DNA of 64,000 nucleotides from Flavobacterium sp. DG2-3 (lineage in GTDB: Bacteria > Bacteroidota > Bacteroidia > Flavobacteriales > Flavobacteriaceae). Every line of letters starts with the position of its first letter. The first letter of the stretch is position 1. Both the position numbers and the translations under genes were made by a program. The stretch lies in contig NZ_JAVAMB010000008.1 of NCBI RefSeq assembly GCF_030730925.1, positions 1 through 64,000 of the forward strand, read 5' to 3'. The notes beneath the pieces were generated by a model that saw nothing but the letters and a program-made list of their open reading frames with translations, did no database searches and was not told where the DNA came from. Shown here piece after piece: positions 7,650 through 15,415 of the stretch.

Positions 7650-10097
7650 TTATATGTTTCCTATTCTAATGACATCTGCAAAAATTCCTGAAGCAGTCAC
7701 CGCAGCACCGGCACCGGCTCCTTTGATCAATAAAGGCTGATCTACGTAACGATCGGTGTAGAAAAGCACGATATTGTCTTTTCCTTCTAAGTTATAGAAA
7801 GGATGATCTTTTGGAATGAATTGCAAACCAACGCTTGCTTTTCCGTTTTCGAACTGCGCTACGTATTTCAATCTTGAATCTTTTGCTAAAGCTTCTTTGT
7901 AAATGTTTTCAAAATGCGACGCGTGTTTGATTAATGACGCAAAAAAGTCATCGTTGTTTGTTGTTGCCAAACATTCTGCAGGCAGGAACGATTCGTTTGC
8001 AATCGCATCAATATCCATTTCGTAACCGCTTTCGCGAATAAGGATTAGGATTTTACGAGCCACGTCGATTCCGCTAAGATCGATTTTCGGATCTGGTTCT
8101 GTGAAACCTTGAACTCCCGCTTCTTTTACCACATCGTGGAAAGAGTTATTCTCATCAAAATTGTTGAAAATAAAGTTCAAACTTCCCGATAAAACCGCTT
8201 GGATTTTATGCACTTTATCTCCAGATGCAATCAGGTTTTTTACGGTGTCTATAATCGGTAGTCCCGCACCAACATTCGTTTCAAATAAAAACGGAGCATT
8301 GTATTGACGAGATAAGTTTTTAAGTTTTTTATAATTGTCGTAAGCAGATGAACAGGCAATTTTATTACAAGTTACAACCGCAATACTTTCTTTTAAGAAT
8401 TTCTCGTAAGCTTCAGAAACCGTTGCGTTTGCTGTAATATCTACAAAAATGCTGTTACGTAAATTTAGGTCTTTCGCTTTTTTGATGAATTCTTCAATAC
8501 TTGCTGGTTCACCTTCGCTTAAAGCGGCATCCCAATTTTTAAGAGAAATTCCATCTTCATCAAAAATCATTTTTCTAGAGTTTGATAAAGCAATTACACG
8601 AACATTAATCTTTAAAACATCTTTTAAGAATTTTCTTTGATTGTGAATCTGCTCGATGAATTTCTCACCCACATTTCCAACTCCCATTACAAATAAATTC
8701 AGCTGCTTTGTGTTTTCTTCAAAGAAGTTTTCGTGAAGCGTATTCAATGCTTTTTTAACGTCTCTTTCGTTAATTACAGTCGAAATATTACGTTCAGAAG
8801 CACCTTGTGCAATCGCACGAATGTTTACGTTGTTTTTTCCTAAAGTGCTGAACATTCTTCCGCTTAAACCTTGGTGATTTTTCATGTTTTCGCCCACCAA
8901 AGCAATAATGCAAAGATCTTTTTCTACATAACAAGGATCGATTTTGTTCTGAGAAATTTCGATTTCAAAAGCTCTGTTGATGGCAGCTTCGGCATTATCG
9001 GCGTCAGAATTCAGAATTCCGATACAAATAGAGTGCTCAGAAGAAGCTTGAGTGATGAAAATAACGTTGATTTTTTCCTGAGACAATACTTCAAATAAAC
9101 GTCTAGATGAACCTGCAACTCCAATCATTCCAGGGCCTTCAAGTGTTAGAAGCGAAATATGATCGATATGGCTGATTCCTTTTACAACAGTATCTTTTGA
9201 TAAAACCACATCAGAAATTAAAGTTCCTTCAGCTTCTGGCTCAAAAGTGTTTTTGATTAAAATCGGAATATTTTTTCTTAAAACGGGCTGAATTGTCGGC
9301 GGATATAAAACTTTGGCTCCAAAATGCGACAGCTCCATTGCTTCCTGATACGAAATATTCGCAATTGGCTGTGCTTGTTTAACGATTTTTGGGTTCGCAG
9401 TAAACATTCCGTTTACATCTGTCCAGATTTCCAATTGTTCAGCGTCAATTGCTCCCGCGATAATGGCAGCAGTATAATCAGATCCGCCACGGCCTAAAGT
9501 CGAAGTGATTCCGTCAATTGTCTGTGCAATAAATCCTGGCAGAATATTGATTTTTGCTTTATTTTGAGCAAAATATTCTTTTATCAACTGATTTGAAACT
9601 TCAAAGTTTACCGCAGCTTTTCCGAAATTATTATCGGTTTTAATCAATTCGCGGCTGTCTTTATAAACAGCATCTTTTTCAGTTTGCTGGAATGCCTGCG
9701 CGATTATGAACGAAGAAAGCAATTCTCCAAAACTTAATATAGTATCAGCCGTTCTTGGAGACAATTCGCCTAAAAGGAAACAGCCGTCCAATAAAGTTTC
9801 TAAATGGTTGATGATTCTTTTTACATGACTTAAAAGACTGCTCTGCTCGCTTACGGGAATCAGTTCTTTTAAAGTATCAAGGTGTTTTTTCTCGATTTCG
9901 GCTACAACTTCTCTAAAGCTTTCGTCGTTTGCGGCTGCTTTTGCCGCTGCAGATTGCAGTAAATCGGTTACTTTACTTAGAGCAGAAACGACAACAACTA
10001 GCTGGTCTTGTTTTGCTTTTTGGTTAACAATTTCGAGAACGAGTTTTATATTTTGAGCATTGGCTACCGAAGTTCCGCCAAATTTTAATACTTTCAT
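7650..10097 (-). CDS. thrA: Bifunctional aspartokinase / homoserine dehydrogenase
   Basis: Catalyses two steps of the aspartate pathway: aspartate phosphorylation, and NAD(P)H reduction of aspartate semialdehyde to homoserine. 815 aa, the usual length of fused ThrA. The kinase domain (about 1-300) carries KFGGTS at 5-10 and GRGGSDYTA at 202-210. ACT regulatory repeats occupy about 310-460 (LLTLEGPGMIGVAG, then IIALVGENM). The dehydrogenase has the nucleotide-binding GVGNVGEKF at 472-480 and the signature TEPDPKIDLSGIDVARK. The ACT domains suggest feedback control by threonine. First structural gene of the operon; a Thr/Ile-rich leader peptide precedes it by 109 bases. Confidence 0.96.
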   Translation of the reverse strand: MKVLKFGGTSVANAQNIKLVLEIVNQKAKQDQLVVVVSALSKVTDLLQSAAAKAAANDESFREVVAEIEKKHLDTLKELIPVSEQSSLLSHVKRIINHLETLLDGCFLLGELSPRTADTILSFGELLSSFIIAQAFQQTEKDAVYKDSRELIKTDNNFGKAAVNFEVSNQLIKEYFAQNKAKINILPGFIAQTIDGITSTLGRGGSDYTAAIIAGAIDAEQLEIWTDVNGMFTANPKIVKQAQPIANISYQEAMELSHFGAKVLYPPTIQPVLRKNIPILIKNTFEPEAEGTLISDVVLSKDTVVKGISHIDHISLLTLEGPGMIGVAGSSRRLFEVLSQEKINVIFITQASSEHSICIGILNSDADNAEAAINRAFEIEISQNKIDPCYVEKDLCIIALVGENMKNHQGLSGRMFSTLGKNNVNIRAIAQGASERNISTVINERDVKKALNTLHENFFEENTKQLNLFVMGVGNVGEKFIEQIHNQRKFLKDVLKINVRVIALSNSRKMIFDEDGISLKNWDAALSEGEPASIEEFIKKAKDLNLRNSIFVDITANATVSEAYEKFLKESIAVVTCNKIACSSAYDNYKKLKNLSRQYNAPFLFETNVGAGLPIIDTVKNLIASGDKVHKIQAVLSGSLNFIFNNFDENNSFHDVVKEAGVQGFTEPDPKIDLSGIDVARKILILIRESGYEMDIDAIANESFLPAECLATTNNDDFFASLIKHASHFENIYKEALAKDSRLKYVAQFENGKASVGLQFIPKDHPFYNLEGKDNIVLFYTDRYVDQPLLIKGAGAGAAVTASGIFADVIRIGNI

Positions 10098-10205
10098 TTT
10101 GTGTGATATTTTTTCTTTTGCAACTATTTTTTATGTACCCATTACTTTTCTTCTTTTAAGAAAAAAGTATAGATGACCTAAGATTATATGTAAAAATGTA
10201 TACCC
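10098..10205 (-). promoter_or_regulatory. thr leader region between leader peptide and thrA
   Basis: On the minus strand this 108-base segment follows the leader-peptide stop. ACTTTTTTCTT pairs with AAGAAGAAAAGT (about 10146-10170) as a second, weak A/T-rich hairpin. Together with the hairpin at 10201-10215 this is where transcription attenuation would be decided. I cannot assign terminator and antiterminator forms from sequence alone. Confidence 0.4.
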
Positions 10206-10215
10206 CTAAGGGGTA
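10201..10215 (-). promoter_or_regulatory. Hairpin over the leader stop codon, candidate attenuator
   Basis: On the minus strand TACCCC-TTA-GGGGTA forms a 6-bp stem with the leader-peptide TAG stop split between loop and stem. TACATTTTTAC follows four bases later. The stem is the only GC-rich one in the leader. A ribosome stalled on the Thr codons just upstream, or released at the stop, would change whether it forms. Confidence 0.5.
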
Positions 10216-10310
10216 GTAGTTGTTGTAGTAGAAATAATGGTAGCAGCAATTGCAACTCCTGTTTGAGCTGTAATAATTGTAGATTGATATTTTATGCTGT
10301 TACTTTTCAT
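10206..10310 (-). CDS. thrL: Threonine operon leader peptide (Thr/Ile-rich)
   Basis: A 34-codon frame starting at the ATG at 10310 and ending with TAG at 10208-10206. It encodes MKSNSIKYQSTIITAQ followed by a tail ending TIISTTTTTTP. Nine or more Thr and five Ile codons include a run of six Thr codons directly before the final Pro and stop. This is the design of enterobacterial thrL: ribosome stalling at Thr/Ile codons when charged tRNA is scarce. Position (directly upstream of thrA, same strand), composition and promoter spacing support the call. It has no function as a protein beyond regulation. The symbol is used by analogy; the sequence is not homologous in detail. Confidence 0.85.
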   Translation of the reverse strand: MKSNSIKYQSTIITAQTGVAIAATIISTTTTTTP

Positions 10311-10321
10311 TTTTGATTTTT

Positions 10322-10351
10322 CAAAAGTACAGCTTTTTATAAGAGTTAAAA
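10322..10351 (-). promoter_or_regulatory. Promoter of the threonine operon
   Basis: On the minus strand TACTTTTG (10329-10322) is a perfect Bacteroidota -7 element (TAnnTTTG). A T-rich segment in the -33 position (about 10348-10351) lies 18 bases upstream. The leader-peptide ATG follows 11 bases after the -7 element, so the 5' leader would be very short. Confidence 0.6.
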
Positions 10352-10663
10352 ACTTAAAAAGCCTTTTTGCGAATATTTTAATAATTCAAATCTTCGTAAT
10401 TCAATATTGAGCATTTGTTAAAATTGGGTATGTTAAATTGATGTTTTGATATATTTCGGAATGTGCTTTTTTAAGATTTCAATTGTTCAAAAGATTGATG
10501 TTTAATTAAAAAGAGCTAAAAAACAGGAGAAAATTGGAAGTTTTATTTCAAAAAGATATTTAAAGTACACAAACAGCTTTTATTAAAATCTTAATTATTG
10601 TGATAAATTTTTGCTTTTTAATATTGATTTGTTGAATTTTGGCGTTTAAAATTTCAAATCATC
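10352..10663. other. Divergent gap thr operon / hutH
   Basis: 312 AT-rich bases between the thr promoter and hutH, with no further gene. A possible hutH promoter is GAATTTTG at 10634-10641 (one mismatch to TAnnTTTG), with TTTG at 10610-10613 twenty bases upstream and the hutH ATG 23 bases downstream. Confidence 0.35.
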
Positions 10664-12178
10664 ATGAGAGAGATCCATTATATAAGTTCAGAAACGATTA
10701 CTTTAGAAACACTACAGGAGATTCTAAGTCAGAATAAAATATTAGAATTGTCTGAAGAGGCTAAAGTCAATGTTCAGAAATGCCGTGATTATTTAGATAA
10801 GAAAATGGCATCGCACACAGCGCCTATTTATGGAATCAATACCGGTTTTGGCTCTTTATATAGTGTGAAAATCTCTAATGAAAATTTATCTAAACTTCAA
10901 GAAAACCTAGTTAAATCGCACGCTTGCGGAACTGGAGAAGAAGTGCCTGCTGAGATTGTAAAAATGATGCTTTTGCTGAAAATCCAATCTTTAAGTTATG
11001 GACATTCTGGCATTCAGTTGCAAACACTGGAGCGTTTAGTTGATTTTTATAATAATGATATTCTGCCTATTATTTATACGCAAGGTTCACTTGGAGCTTC
11101 TGGAGATTTAGCGCCTTTGGCACATTTGTCTTTACCTTTAATTGGTGAAGGAATTGTTCTTTTTGAAGGAAAAAAAGTGGCTTCTGCTGAAGTTTTAAAA
11201 CATTTTAACTGGGAACCAATTGTATTACAGTCAAAAGAAGGTTTGGCTTTATTAAATGGAACGCAGTTTATGAGCGCTTATGGAGCACACATTTTGATTA
11301 AAGCTTACAAATATTCATATCTAGCCGATTTAATCGGAACCATTTCTTTAGAAGGATTTGACGGAAGAATCGAACCTTTTAATGAATTGATACATTATAT
11401 ACGTCCGCACAAAGGACAAATTGTGACTGCACAGCGAATCACTGAATTTTTGGACGGAAGTGAAATTATCACTCAAGAGAAGAAACACGTACAAGATCCG
11501 TATTCTTTCCGTTGTATGCCGCAAGTGCATGGCGCTTCAAAAGACGCCATTGATTATGTTCGAAAAGTATTCAAAACAGAAATCAATTCGGTAACTGATA
11601 ATCCAAATATTTTTATTGAAGCCGATCAGATTATTTCGGGAGGAAATTTCCACGGACAGCCTTTAGCTTTAGCCCTTGATTTTATGGCAATTGCTTTGGC
11701 AGAATTAGGAAGCATTTCTGAAAGAAGAACCTATCAGTTAATCTCAGGATTAAGAAATCTGCCAGCGTTTTTGGTTGATAATCCAGGATTGAATTCAGGA
11801 TTTATGATTCCGCAATATACGGCGGCAAGTATCGCGAGCCAGAACAAGCAATTGGCAACTCCATCAAGTATTGACAGCATTGTTTCTAGTAACGGTCAAG
11901 AAGACCATGTGAGCATGGGAGCAAACGGTGCTACAAAAGCCTTACGAATTTTAGATAATTTAGAGCGTATTTTAGCAATCGAATTGTTAAATGCTTCACA
12001 GGCGATTGCCTACAGAGAGCCTCTAAAATCAAGCGATTTTATCGAAATGTTTTTGAATAGTTACAGAGAAGTTGTGCCTTTGGTAAAAGAAGACAGAATC
12101 TTACATAATGACATAGAAAACACGGTTTTATTCCTTGCGAGTTTTCAAATTGAAAACGATTTGTTAACAATGGCTTAA
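10664..12178 (+). CDS. hutH: Histidine ammonia-lyase family enzyme
   Basis: A 504-aa member of the aromatic amino acid ammonia-lyase family, which removes ammonia with the self-formed MIO cofactor. The MIO triad Ala145-Ser146-Gly147 lies in GSLGASGDLAPLAHLSLP. SHACGTGE at 85-92 keeps the Ser-His pair typical of histidine-specific enzymes rather than the His-Leu or Phe-Leu of tyrosine/phenylalanine enzymes. SVTDNPNIF and GGNFHGQPLAL are further family signatures. No other hut genes (hutU, hutI, hutG) lie beside it here, so it stands alone between the thr operon and phosphate uptake. Substrate His is likely, not proven. Confidence 0.85.
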   Translation: MREIHYISSETITLETLQEILSQNKILELSEEAKVNVQKCRDYLDKKMASHTAPIYGINTGFGSLYSVKISNENLSKLQENLVKSHACGTGEEVPAEIVKMMLLLKIQSLSYGHSGIQLQTLERLVDFYNNDILPIIYTQGSLGASGDLAPLAHLSLPLIGEGIVLFEGKKVASAEVLKHFNWEPIVLQSKEGLALLNGTQFMSAYGAHILIKAYKYSYLADLIGTISLEGFDGRIEPFNELIHYIRPHKGQIVTAQRITEFLDGSEIITQEKKHVQDPYSFRCMPQVHGASKDAIDYVRKVFKTEINSVTDNPNIFIEADQIISGGNFHGQPLALALDFMAIALAELGSISERRTYQLISGLRNLPAFLVDNPGLNSGFMIPQYTAASIASQNKQLATPSSIDSIVSSNGQEDHVSMGANGATKALRILDNLERILAIELLNASQAIAYREPLKSSDFIEMFLNSYREVVPLVKEDRILHNDIENTVLFLASFQIENDLLTMA

Positions 12179-12200
12179 CACTGAAACGTGTTATTGAAGG

Positions 12201-12208
12201 TAATTTTG
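12201..12208 (+). promoter_or_regulatory. -7 promoter element for the DUF47-pit pair
   Basis: TAATTTTG matches TAnnTTTG exactly, 20 bases before the DUF47 gene and 22 bases after the hutH stop. No good TTTG is present at -33. It suggests the pair is transcribed separately from hutH. Confidence 0.4.
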
Positions 12209-12227
12209 CGCTATCAAAAATAAAACA

Positions 12228-12872
12228 ATGTCAATAAACAGTATTTTCCAATTTTTAGTGCCGAAAGACAAAAAATTCTTTCCACTTTTTGAAGAAGCTT
12301 CAAGCAATTTAATTGAATTAGCTTCTAACTTACACGAAGCTGTAAATTTACCATTAAAAGAGAGAGAAGTTCTTTTTCAAAAAATTGACGAATTAGAGCA
12401 AAAAGGAGAAGACATTACACGTCAAACCAATTTAGAATTGAGTAGAAACTTCATTACTCCATTCGATAGAGAAGACATCCACACCTTAATTACTTCTATT
12501 GATAACGTTGCAGATTACCTTCACGGAGCTGCAAGCCGTATGAAACTGTATCAAGTTGATAAGATTACAAAATCTATCAGAAAGATGACAGAAATTAACC
12601 TTGAAGCTTGTCAGAACATTGACAGCGCTGTAAAAGAGTTAAGCAACTTAAAGAATATCAATGTTATTAAAGAAGCTTGTGCTAGAATCAACAAACTAGA
12701 AAACAAGTCTGATAACGTATATAACAAAGCAGTTTTTGAAATTTTTGAAAACGAAACAGATGCTAAAAATATTATTAAATATAAAGAGGTATTATCTGTT
12801 TTAGAATCAGCAACAGACAAATGTAAGAGTGTTGCGAACATACTAGAATCTATTTCTGTAAAACATTCTTAA
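12228..12872 (+). CDS. DUF47 / PhoU-like Pit accessory protein
   Basis: A 214-aa all-helical protein of the DUF47 family, distantly related to PhoU. The pattern FEEASSNLIELASNLHEAV, then KIDELEQKGEDITRQTN, then TPFDREDIHTLITSIDNVAD is characteristic. Members are usually encoded directly before a Pit phosphate transporter and are thought to modulate it. Here the transporter gene follows after 30 bases on the same strand. Cytoplasmic; no signal peptide. Confidence 0.88.
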   Translation: MSINSIFQFLVPKDKKFFPLFEEASSNLIELASNLHEAVNLPLKEREVLFQKIDELEQKGEDITRQTNLELSRNFITPFDREDIHTLITSIDNVADYLHGAASRMKLYQVDKITKSIRKMTEINLEACQNIDSAVKELSNLKNINVIKEACARINKLENKSDNVYNKAVFEIFENETDAKNIIKYKEVLSVLESATDKCKSVANILESISVKHS

Positions 12873-12902
12873 TTCAATTTTTCAATCTGAAGTTATAATT
12901 TT

Positions 12903-14243
12903 ATGACGCTACTTATATTAATTATAGTATTAGCCTTAATTTTTGATTACATCAATGGTTTTCATGATGCGGCAAATGCTATAGCGACTGTTGTTGCTAC
13001 AAAGGTTTTGACACCTTTTCAGGCCGTGGTCTGGGCAGCATTTTTTAACTTTCTGGCTTATTGGGTTTTCGGATTTGGTGTTGCAGATACTGTTGCTAAA
13101 ACAGCGCATACCATGGAAATTAACCTAGTTGTAATTTTAGCTGGAGTTATTGCCGCAATCTGTTGGAATTTATTGACTTGGTGGTTAGGAATTCCTTCAA
13201 GTTCTTCGCATACACTTATTGGAGGTTTTGCTGGAGCGGCTGTAGCGCATGCTATCGCAGTTCATGGATTCTCTGGATATGTTGGAGAAGATGGCGCAAC
13301 ACACTACTGGTACGAAATTGTAAGCTGGTATAAAGCCGGAAAAGATGGCGGAATGCCTTCGGGAGTTCTTATTATTATTGCATTTATTGTTTTGGCACCA
13401 TTAATTGGAGCATTGGCTTCTTATTTAATTTCGATCTGGCTTTTAAATGCTTCTCGAAAAACAATCGGGCCAAAAATCTTTACTGTAGCTTTAATGATCG
13501 CAACGATTGTTTTCGTATACTACCAAATGGTTTCTTATGAAGAAATTTTAGAGCACGGAAAACCTCGTTTTGAATCTCATTTTTGGAGTGTAATATTTGA
13601 TTCTCATAATATTAAATGGTTTTTAGTAGCCTTTATTATTCTAACTGTTAGTGCATTTTGTTTAATATTCAGCAGTTTAAATCTTCATCAGGCTGATGCT
13701 GCTTTAAAGAAAATGCAATTGTTGTCTTCTGCGGCATTTAGTTTAGGTCACGGAGGAAATGACTCTCAAAAAGTAATGGGTATTATTGCTGCAGCTGTTG
13801 CGGTTTATATCAATACAAATCCTGGTGTACACATGGCTGAATGGCTAGATGTAGTTTTACCAAATGAAGATGCAGGGGTTAAAGGGGTTATGCCAAGCTG
13901 GATTCCATTAGCGTGTTACTCTGCAATTGCTGCTGGTACATTAAGCGGTGGATGGAAAATTGTGAAAACAATGGGATCTAAAATTACGAAAGTAAGTTCG
14001 TTTGAAGGCGTTGCAGCAGAAACTGCAGGTGCATTGACGCTTTACTTTACTGAGCACTTAAAAATTCCAGTAAGTACAACACACACGATTACAGGTTCTA
14101 TTATTGGAGTTGGATTAACAAAACGTGTTTCTGCAGTTCGCTGGGGAGTTACAGTAAGTTTAATCTGGGCTTGGATCTTAACTATTCCAATTTCAGCAAT
14201 ATTAGCAGGTTTGGTTTACTTTGTTTTAAGCGTATTCATTTAA
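12903..14243 (+). CDS. Inorganic phosphate transporter, Pit family
   Basis: A 446-aa polytopic membrane protein of the PiT family (low-affinity phosphate or metal-phosphate/H+ symport). The two inverted-repeat signatures are visible: DYINGFHDAANAIATVVATK near the N-terminus and SLGHGGNDSQKVMGIIAA in the second half. IPSSSSHTLIGGFAG and IPVSTTHTITGSIIG are the paired S-S-H-T and S-T-T-H-T motifs. About ten hydrophobic segments. Co-transcribed with the DUF47 gene; a strong terminator follows at 14291. Confidence 0.93.
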   Translation: MTLLILIIVLALIFDYINGFHDAANAIATVVATKVLTPFQAVVWAAFFNFLAYWVFGFGVADTVAKTAHTMEINLVVILAGVIAAICWNLLTWWLGIPSSSSHTLIGGFAGAAVAHAIAVHGFSGYVGEDGATHYWYEIVSWYKAGKDGGMPSGVLIIIAFIVLAPLIGALASYLISIWLLNASRKTIGPKIFTVALMIATIVFVYYQMVSYEEILEHGKPRFESHFWSVIFDSHNIKWFLVAFIILTVSAFCLIFSSLNLHQADAALKKMQLLSSAAFSLGHGGNDSQKVMGIIAAAVAVYINTNPGVHMAEWLDVVLPNEDAGVKGVMPSWIPLACYSAIAAGTLSGGWKIVKTMGSKITKVSSFEGVAAETAGALTLYFTEHLKIPVSTTHTITGSIIGVGLTKRVSAVRWGVTVSLIWAWILTIPISAILAGLVYFVLSVFI

Positions 14244-14290
14244 TCTGTAAAAAGGAATTTGTAAAATAATATTCTATTTTATCATATATA

Positions 14291-14323
14291 AAACCGGTTT
14301 CAATTTGAAATCGGTTTTTTTTA
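14291..14323 (+). terminator. Terminator after the Pit transporter
   Basis: AAACCGGTTTCAA pairs with TTTGAAATCGGTTT (one mismatch), followed by eight T. It lies 48 bases after the transporter stop. Confidence 0.85.
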
Positions 14324-14417
14324 TTTTTAATTTGTTTTAAAATGAAAGAATAAAAACTTTTGAAGGTTTAAAGAAAAGAGATTTTGTCGATTTTTGTAAG
14401 CAGTTTAATATTTTAGT

Positions 14418-15413
14418 ATGAAGAAAATAATCTTGCTGGTTTTGATGCTGGCTCTAACAACCAGTTTCGCACAATCAAATAATGCATCTTTTAAATATGG
14501 TTTTGTAGATCAAACTGGGAAAGAAATAGTTCCTTGCAAATATGACGGACTTGAAGCGTTTTTAAGCGGATTTGCGGTGGTGCAAATCAATGGTAAATTT
14601 GGTTTGGTAGACAAAACAGGCAAAGAAGTTGTTCGCTGTACGAATGATGCCATAATAAACAAGCAAAATTGGATTATAATCAATAATAAAAATGCCAAGC
14701 CGCAATATTTGGTAAAGTCTTCGGATGCGTTATTGTCGAAAAAATATGAAGAAGCAAAAACGTTGTCTCCAGAAATAACTGCCGTAAAATGGAAAAATAA
14801 ATGGGGTTTTATAGATGTTATAGGCGAGGAGATTGCGCCAAAATACGATGAAATAAATGATTTCTCAGACCGTTTTGCTGTTGTCAAATTGAATGCTAAA
14901 TATGGAATTGTAGATCAGATAGGAAAAGAGATTGTTCCTCCAATTTATGATCGTGTTCAGAACTTTAAAGAAGGTGTTGCAATAGTAGAATCTAACGGCA
15001 AATGCGGAGTCATTAATGAAGATGGAAAAATTGTAATTCCTGTTAAGTACGATATGAATTTTTATTTTGCGAATGGTGTTTCAATTGCAAAACTAGGAGA
15101 TAAATACGGCGTTTTGGACAACGAAGGAAAAGAAATCGCGCCAGTAAAATACGAGTTCATGGTTATAAATGGTGACTTGATTCAGATAAAATTGGAAAAT
15201 AAATACGGTCTGATTACTCAAGAAGGAAAAGAAATAATTCCTGCTAAATACGATTTGATCGAATCTTTTAAAGATGGAATTGCAGCAATTAAACTAAATG
15301 GAAAATACGGTTTTATTGATAAAGAAGGGAAAGAAATAGTTGCTCCAAATTATGATAAAGCAGATGATTTTGTTGATGGTATGGCAGCTGTTAGAACTCT
15401 TAGTAAAAAATAA
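14418..15413 (+). CDS. Secreted WG-repeat protein
   Basis: 331 aa. MKKIILLVLMLALTTSFAQ is a signal peptide with cleavage likely after residue 19. The rest is made of tandem WG-type (beta-propeller-like) repeats of about 45 residues with the consensus KYGFVDxxGKEIVPxKYD, roughly seven copies (for example KFGLVDKTGKEVV, KWGFIDVIGEEIAPKYDE, KYGIVDQIGKEIVPP). Molecular function unknown. The SMI1/KNR4 gene starts two bases after its stop, so the two are co-transcribed. Confidence 0.88.
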   Translation: MKKIILLVLMLALTTSFAQSNNASFKYGFVDQTGKEIVPCKYDGLEAFLSGFAVVQINGKFGLVDKTGKEVVRCTNDAIINKQNWIIINNKNAKPQYLVKSSDALLSKKYEEAKTLSPEITAVKWKNKWGFIDVIGEEIAPKYDEINDFSDRFAVVKLNAKYGIVDQIGKEIVPPIYDRVQNFKEGVAIVESNGKCGVINEDGKIVIPVKYDMNFYFANGVSIAKLGDKYGVLDNEGKEIAPVKYEFMVINGDLIQIKLENKYGLITQEGKEIIPAKYDLIESFKDGIAAIKLNGKYGFIDKEGKEIVAPNYDKADDFVDGMAAVRTLSKK

Positions 15414-15415
15414 GA

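Noticed and set aside
10146..10170. A/T-rich hairpin as the thr attenuator terminator
   Set aside because: The stem has only A-T and a few G-C pairs and no clear T run after it; too weak to call a terminator by itself.
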